Shown here in pieces: positions 60,101 through 64,000 of a stretch of 64,000 nucleotides of DNA (position 1 is the stretch's first letter; the number at the start of each line of letters is the position of its first letter). The stretch covers positions 62,001 to 126,000 of the forward strand of contig NZ_JAAQRO010000008.1 in the NCBI RefSeq assembly GCF_012070565.1, read 5' to 3'. A program made the position numbers and the translations under genes. Origin of the DNA: Anaerosporobacter faecicola (GTDB lineage: Bacteria > Bacillota > Clostridia > Lachnospirales > Lachnospiraceae). The notes under the pieces are model-generated. The model was not told the origin of the DNA and made no database searches. It saw only the letters and a program-made list of their open reading frames with translations.

Positions 60101-60211
60101 TCCCTCGTTTGTTACATGTGGTCCTAGAATGGTATGAGGATTATCATGCTCGGAATAAACAATTGCTTCGATTTCTGCCCAGTCACATAAATTGTATAAT
60201 GTATCGTTCAT
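57194..60211 (-). CDS. glgB: 1,4-alpha-glucan branching enzyme with long basic C-terminal tail
   Basis: A 1005-residue protein. Residues ~1-735 are a complete GH13 branching enzyme: N1 domain, CBM48 (LFAVWAPNAMRVSVVGDFNL), TIM barrel with catalytic Asp in GIRMDAVASMLY, Glu in LLIAEEST and Asp in LSHDEVVHGKGSM. It makes alpha-1,6 branches in glycogen. Residues ~736-1005 are a low-complexity tail: Lys/Thr/Ala repeats (KTAKSTKTTKATKS), then imperfect DQMQED/DKAVKAADQ repeats, ending with KKRGRPRKQK, an AT-hook-like motif. The frame is uninterrupted. No other glg gene is adjacent. Confidence 0.93.
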   Translation of the reverse strand: MNDTLYNLCDWAEIEAIVYSEHDNPHTILGPHVTNEGILFNTFIPTAVNVVLHMNKSGKEYTMEVADEAGFFAVLVKMKKIPEYTYIVTYDNGDVQTIVDPYQFDPVIDGMDLKLFTSGVHYDIYNRLGAHPMEVGGVPGTLFAVWAPNAMRVSVVGDFNLWDGRRHPMRRLGDSGVFELFIPGLQKGQLYKYEIKVNSECVMLKADPYGYRAELRPATASIIDDLSTYQWKDEEYLKKREKKNYKEEPMSIYEVHLGSFKRPDVEDQDSAFYNYRELATMLATYVKEMGYTHIELMPIMEHPFDESWGYQVTGYYAATARYGSPEDFMYFIDYMHKHNIGVILDWVPAHFPRDAFGLANFDGTCLYEHLDPRQGSHPHWGTLIYNYGRPEVSNFLIANALFWAKMYHIDGIRMDAVASMLYLDYGKEDGGWVANIYGGNENLEAVKFLQDLSTIFKKECKGVLLIAEESTAWEKVTGEVEDGGLGFDLKWNMGWMNDFTNYMKCDPLFRKGRHGELTFSMIYAYSENFVLVLSHDEVVHGKGSMINKMPGSYEQKFANLRVAYGYMMAHPGKKLLFMGQDIAQFDEWNEKSSIQWNLLEYDAHREMKDYVKALNRLYKDYPALYQLDFSSDGFEWINSMDADKSIVSFLRKTEKEEETLLVICNFTPVVYENFKIGVPFDGKYKETFSSDKEQFGGKGYVNPRLKYSKPDECDGRENSITITVPPLGISVFTCTPIALAKTEKKEKASAKTKTGKAETKASKETKTAKSTKTTKATKSIKTGKASKTADTVDTAKTTETVKTAKSSKQTKITSKTKIEKKQETTESPLTEVKKVITRKSAKKVVDPQKIKADDQMQEDKVVKMADQMQEDETVKADQMNKDKAVKAADQIKDVKKANNLEQMTEVTKENENKKRSDAEETKANISAKVKEQKDKVTKLVKKVIKQEVALEPETQPEITTPTGKDFGKKSVIQEEIAVTQESMEKVTRKKRGRPRKQKLQQQAEK
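57541..57660 (-). repeat. Imperfect tandem repeat within the glgB tail
   Basis: Four units each containing CATCTGATCA-like sequence (TGATCA near 57543, 57579, 57612 and 57648), spaced 33-36 bases, encode the DQMQED/DQMNKD/DQIKD repeats of the tail. Confidence 0.7.
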
Positions 60212-60441
60212 ATAATGTCCTCCCTCTGTTTCACATATTATGATTGAAGCGACAAAAAGTATTTCTACTTTCTACTGTTATTGCGATCCCCATATTCATA
60301 CACCTGCGTGTAAACACATATTGTAAGATCCTTTGTCCCTAATATCATATTATTACTATTGTATCACTTTTTCCATTATAATACAATTATATTTAGTAAT
60401 AAAAACTATCTTATTATCATATAAATAACTTCTTACTCAAA
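60212..60441. other. Intergenic region upstream of glgB
   Basis: AT-rich; probably holds the glgB promoter. No confident element was assigned. Confidence 0.4.
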
Positions 60442-60503
60442 AAAGATGTAAATCTTGCAATTCTTGACATATTGTATGACAAGATAACAAAATTTACATC
60501 TTT
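60442..60503 (-). terminator. Terminator of the YesL-like gene
   Basis: An outer 12-bp stem AAAGATGTAAAT/ATTTACATCTTT encloses a second stem (CTTGACAT/ATGACAAG-type). On the minus strand it is followed by six T residues. It lies about 115 bases past the stop. Confidence 0.8.
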
Positions 60504-60617
60504 CTTTCGATATAATTATTCTATTTATCAGTATTTTAATTATTTATCGACAATTCAATGGTAAACGATACAAAAACGCTTGTTAAATTCTTTGATTACC
60601 ATACAATAACATTATGA

Positions 60618-61253
60618 CTATTCCATATACCAAGCATCAAGCGTATCTGTACTTTCAGGAGTATAACGTTTTAATATCTTCTCCATTAATAATGAAACAA
60701 GTAAACATGCTACACCTGGTAAGAAAAATGTTGTTATTGGTATTACGTACATAACAACACCTGCAACGAGGATAATGATTGCCATGATGATTGTTGATAA
60801 TAGATGACGAATCGCCATGATCAATGAATTCTTAAAGACATTCTTCACTGTTAATGTAAATCTTGATAGATTAGGGAATGCATAGATTGCTGTTACATAT
60901 GCAACAATTGACATTGCCATATAAATACCAAATAAAATTGCTGCCATATTTCCTTTCATTTGTCGAACAACATAAAAGTTAATTGACATCAGAACACCTA
61001 ATACAGTAAAAATTATTCCAACAATGGCTCCTTGCTTAAAGTTTTGTTTGAATGAGTGGAAAAACTCTTTTGAGATATATCCACGCTCTCTACGGATTGC
61101 TTTCACAACACAATAATACAACGCCGTTGTGGCTGGTCCAATGGTAATGACAGGAATGCAACAAAGCACCCATAAGATACTCACAAAAACCACATCAAAG
61201 ATTTTTCCCATTCCACCGAAAAATCCGCCTTCTAAACTAAAGAAACTACCCAT
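60618..61253 (-). CDS. YesL-like DUF624 membrane protein
   Basis: A 211-residue integral membrane protein of the DUF624/YesL family. It begins MGSFFSLEGGFFGGMGKIFD, then has about five hydrophobic helices with the conserved VLCCIPVITIGPATTALYY early segment. YesL proteins are often found with carbohydrate ABC transporters; no transporter is nearby here, so its role is unknown. GGAG precedes the ATG at an 11-base spacing. Confidence 0.88.
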   Translation of the reverse strand: MGSFFSLEGGFFGGMGKIFDVVFVSILWVLCCIPVITIGPATTALYYCVVKAIRRERGYISKEFFHSFKQNFKQGAIVGIIFTVLGVLMSINFYVVRQMKGNMAAILFGIYMAMSIVAYVTAIYAFPNLSRFTLTVKNVFKNSLIMAIRHLLSTIIMAIIILVAGVVMYVIPITTFFLPGVACLLVSLLMEKILKRYTPESTDTLDAWYME

Positions 61254-61460
61254 ACTTAAACAATCTCCATTCTTTTATATTTCTTCCTATAATGATTAGA
61301 GCGTCAAAAGGTATCTTGCCGCTCTTGATACGACGTATTGCTACGCACGATCCGACATTGTCGACCATAAATGATTTTTTCTAATATAATTCTATCATAA
61401 ATCCTAATATAATCAAATGAAAAAAGTATTAACTTCCTTACTAGAATCGGCTTAATTCTC
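61254..61460. other. Intergenic region with a GC-richer palindromic patch
   Basis: Bases 61290-61365 are distinctly GC-richer than their surroundings and hold short palindromes: GAGCG...CGCTC (61291-61316) and CGACA-T-TGTCG-type near 61350-61362. A minus-strand promoter-like TTGATT-16-TAGAAT occurs in the flanking AT-rich part. No gene is supported. Confidence 0.4.
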
Positions 61461-62699
61461 TTATAACTGGTGAATGAAGATCCCGCTACGTAATTTTGGC
61501 TCAAACCAAGTTGATTTTGGAGGCATTAATCGATTGGCATCTGCAACAGCAAACAATTCTTGAATGGAAGTAGGATACATTGCAAATGCGACTTTCATAT
61601 CTGTATTCACACGACGTTCTAACTCTCCTAAACCACGGATTCCTCCAATGAATTCAATACGTTTATCCATTCTTGGATCCTCAATTCCTAAGACCGGTGC
61701 AAGAAGGTAGTCTTGTAGAATGGATACATCTAAACCATCTACGGGATCCGTAATTGCTTGTATATCCTCTTTCGCTTCTAACTTGTACCACTGTTTATCC
61801 AAATACATACCGACGGTTCCCTTCCGATCTGGTCTGTATTCTTTTTCCCCAAGTAATGTAACTGAAAAATGTTGCTCAATTGCAGCGAGGAATTCTTCCT
61901 TGGAATGTCCATTGAGGTCTTTTACCGCACGATTGTAATCCATGATCATAAGTTGTTCATCTGGAAATAGCACGGATAAGAAATAGTTGAATTCTTCTTC
62001 TCCTGTATAATGAGGATTTTCTTTTCTTCTCTTTAGTCCTACCTTAACAGCAGATGCACAACGATGATGTCCATCTGCTATATAGATCTGTTCCATGTTT
62101 TCAAAGCATTCCTTAATGGTTGTATTGTCTTTCGCTTTCATTACCTTCCATACGTTATGTGTAATCCCATCTTCCGATGTGAAACCATATAATTTATCTT
62201 CTTGTTTCACACGGTCAACAACTTGATTCAAAGCAGCTACTGCACGATATGCTAAGAATATAGGCCCTGTCTGAGCATTACAGATATCCACATGATTGAT
62301 TCGATCAATTTCTTTATCTTCTCTGGTATTCTCATGTTTCTTAATCACCTGATTCATATAATCATCAATGGAAGCACATGCAACAATTCCTGTTTGCGCT
62401 CTTCCATTCATAATCAATTCGTATAGATAGTAGCATTCCTCAGAGTCCGTAACGAATGTTCCATTTGCGATCATTGCCTGTAGAGTTTCTTTCGCTCTTG
62501 CATATACTTTCGCATCATATGTATCAACCGTCTCGTCAAATTGGGTTTCTGCCCGGTCAATTTTTAAGAATGATAATGGTTCCTTCTCTACTTCTACTTT
62601 TGCCTCCTCACGATTGTATACATCATAAGGTAATGCAGCTACTTTTGATACGACTGTTTCGTTTGGTCTAATGCAACGAAAAGGTTTGATTTTTGCCAT
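61461..62699 (-). CDS. DUF1015 family protein
   Basis: A 412-residue protein of the DUF1015 family. Conserved segments: FRCIRPNETVVSKVAALPYD near the N-terminus, IYIADGHHRCASA in the middle, and RRVNTDMKVAFAMYPTSIQE near the end. The paired histidines of DGHHR look like an active or metal site, but the reaction is unknown to me. AGGAG precedes the start. In clostridia this gene often neighbours serA, as here, hinting at a link to serine metabolism. Confidence 0.9.
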   Translation of the reverse strand: MAKIKPFRCIRPNETVVSKVAALPYDVYNREEAKVEVEKEPLSFLKIDRAETQFDETVDTYDAKVYARAKETLQAMIANGTFVTDSEECYYLYELIMNGRAQTGIVACASIDDYMNQVIKKHENTREDKEIDRINHVDICNAQTGPIFLAYRAVAALNQVVDRVKQEDKLYGFTSEDGITHNVWKVMKAKDNTTIKECFENMEQIYIADGHHRCASAVKVGLKRRKENPHYTGEEEFNYFLSVLFPDEQLMIMDYNRAVKDLNGHSKEEFLAAIEQHFSVTLLGEKEYRPDRKGTVGMYLDKQWYKLEAKEDIQAITDPVDGLDVSILQDYLLAPVLGIEDPRMDKRIEFIGGIRGLGELERRVNTDMKVAFAMYPTSIQELFAVADANRLMPPKSTWFEPKLRSGIFIHQL

Positions 62700-62738
62700 T
62701 GTTTTTCTCCTATTCTCTTGTTCTCCCTATAACAAAAG

Positions 62739-62778
62739 CACCGTCAAATATTCTAAAGAACAGAATTATTTGCCGGTG
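62739..62778 (-). terminator. Hairpin between serA and the DUF1015 gene
   Basis: CACCG..CAAATA.TTCT pairs with its complement (62739-62778), followed on the minus strand by CTTTTG. The stem is strong and the T run short, so it may reduce rather than abolish read-through into DUF1015. Confidence 0.65.
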
Positions 62779-62833
62779 TGTCTTTTGCTCAGTATATGAA
62801 TAACTGTCTTGTTGCCCAATGATCTTCATCGAA

Positions 62834-63997
62834 CTACTTAACAACTCTTACCTTTAATACACCATCGATTGCTGATAATTTTTCAACTAATGCCTGTGCA
62901 GAAGATGCTCCAATATCTAATACGGTATAAGCGTAATCACCACGGCTCTTGTTAACCATGTTATCGATATTAATATTCTCAGCAGCGAATACAGTTGTAA
63001 ACTGGCTTAACATATTTGGAATATTTCTGTGGTTGATCGTGATACGACCTTCACTAGAACATACACCAGCATCACATGCAGGATAGTTTACAGAATTTTT
63101 GATATTACCATTGTTCATATAGTCCATGATTTCTTTTACTGCCATAACTGCACAATTGTCTTCTGATTCTGCAGTAGAAGCACCCAAATGAGGAAATGCA
63201 ATAACGCCCTCCATATTTGCTGTCTTCGCATTAGGGAAATCCGTAACGTATTTGGCAACTTTACCAGAAGCTAAAGCTACTTCCATATCTTCATCATTTA
63301 CAAGAAGGTCTCTTGCAAAGTTCAAGATTACAACACCGTCTTTCATCATGGCAATTGTATCTTTGTTAATCATCTTCTTCGTATCATCCACTAAAGGAGT
63401 ATGTACCGTTATATAATCACATTCTTTGAATATTTCATCTCTTGTTTTTACGTATTTGATATCTCTTGATAAGTTCCATGCATGTTCTACAGAAAGATAT
63501 GGATCACAACCATATACTTCCATACCGAGACGTTTTGCAGCATTGGCTACAAGAACACCAATTGCTCCTAATCCGATTACACCTAATTTTTTACCTTGGA
63601 TTTCCTTCCCTGCAAATTTTGACTTTGCTTTTTCCATGGTTTTATTAATGTTTTCATCTGCTTTATTATCATTAACCCATTTCATTCCGCCAACTAAATC
63701 ACGGGAAGCAAGCATTAATCCTGCAACAACTAATTCTTTAACACCATTTGCATTGGCACCTGGTGTATTAAATACAACGATACCTTTCTCTGCACATTTA
63801 TCAAGTGGTATATTATTCACTCCTGCACCAGCACGAGCTATTGCACATAATTGTTTTCCCATTTCTAAATCATGCATTGCAGCACTACGTACTAAAACCG
63901 CATCTGCTTCATCAAAAGAATCTGTTTTCACAAAATCCTCAGTAAAAAGATCAAGTCCTACTCCAGCAATTGGATTCAGGCAATTATATTTTACCAT
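62834..63997 (-). CDS. serA: D-3-phosphoglycerate dehydrogenase
   Basis: A 387-residue NAD-dependent enzyme starting serine synthesis. Seen: substrate-domain ends, the NAD-binding motif KLGVIGLGAIGVLVANAAKR, GCDPYLSVEH, catalytic Arg/His regions (LNFARDLLVND; AFPHLGASTAESEDN) and a C-terminal ACT-like domain (about 310-387; ITINHRNIPNMLSQFTTVFA) for serine feedback. The N-terminus MVKYNCLNPIAGVGLD is typical of the clostridial type, so the ATG at 63997 is probably the true start, although its ribosome site is outside the window. Confidence 0.94.
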   Translation of the reverse strand: MVKYNCLNPIAGVGLDLFTEDFVKTDSFDEADAVLVRSAAMHDLEMGKQLCAIARAGAGVNNIPLDKCAEKGIVVFNTPGANANGVKELVVAGLMLASRDLVGGMKWVNDNKADENINKTMEKAKSKFAGKEIQGKKLGVIGLGAIGVLVANAAKRLGMEVYGCDPYLSVEHAWNLSRDIKYVKTRDEIFKECDYITVHTPLVDDTKKMINKDTIAMMKDGVVILNFARDLLVNDEDMEVALASGKVAKYVTDFPNAKTANMEGVIAFPHLGASTAESEDNCAVMAVKEIMDYMNNGNIKNSVNYPACDAGVCSSEGRITINHRNIPNMLSQFTTVFAAENINIDNMVNKSRGDYAYTVLDIGASSAQALVEKLSAIDGVLKVRVVK

Positions 63998-64000
63998 TCT

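Overview
The window reads as a chromosomal segment of a low-GC, endospore-forming anaerobic Firmicute, most likely a clostridial Lachnospiraceae member. The evidence is AT-rich DNA, strong AGGAGG-type ribosome sites, an alpha/beta-type spore DNA-binding protein, two type III glutamine synthetases, DUF4364, DUF1385 and DUF1015 proteins, and the Firmicute order tig-clpP-clpX-lon-engB. Most genes lie on the minus strand. No rRNA, tRNA, CRISPR array, prophage or intact insertion sequence was seen.

Layout: 1-6.1 kb holds two membrane proteins, an SPFH/NfeD pair, a SpoU-type rRNA methyltransferase and the KtrA/KtrB potassium uptake system. 6.3-10.2 kb has a ClpP paralogue translationally coupled to a small AraC-type regulator, a DinB-like protein and two double-GNAT acetyltransferases. 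10.3-15.9 kb is translation and transcription housekeeping (prfA, prmC, a DUF1385 protein, rpmE, rho). 16.5-19.6 kb (plus strand) holds malic enzyme, a TIGR01212 radical SAM protein and DUF4364. 19.9-28.1 kb is the proteostasis block engB-lon-clpX-clpP-tig plus glmM. 28.4-35 kb has an ssp gene, a chemoreceptor, an alanine symporter, a DJ-1/PfpI protein and pyrG. 35.4-39.9 kb is a small accessory region: GH42 beta-galactosidase, a DUF4303-like protein, a 56-residue CPxCG protein, an XRE regulator and two orphan proteins.

40-44.2 kb is the thiamine operon thiM-thiE-thiD-thiC behind a clear TPP riboswitch with a terminator. Then come eno and argH, a secreted protein, a second chemoreceptor, two paralogous glnN genes around a DUF3892 gene, mscS, a glgB with a very long tail, a YesL-like protein, a DUF1015 protein and serA.

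Most notable signals: (1) both glnN genes carry matching extended -10 promoters and near-identical leader terminators preceded by small hairpins, which looks like duplicated transcription attenuation; (2) two copies of a palindromic MITE-like element with terminal inverted repeats and apparent 7-bp target duplications, one of them exactly at the pyrG stop codon; (3) a branching enzyme with a 270-residue Lys/Thr-rich tail ending in an AT-hook-like motif; (4) a 120-nt strongly structured element behind the ssp gene; (5) a triplicated motif in the tig 5' leader; (6) a broken reading frame between the TPP riboswitch and thiM. Start codons were chosen by ribosome-site spacing. Functions come from recognising family motifs by eye, with no database search.
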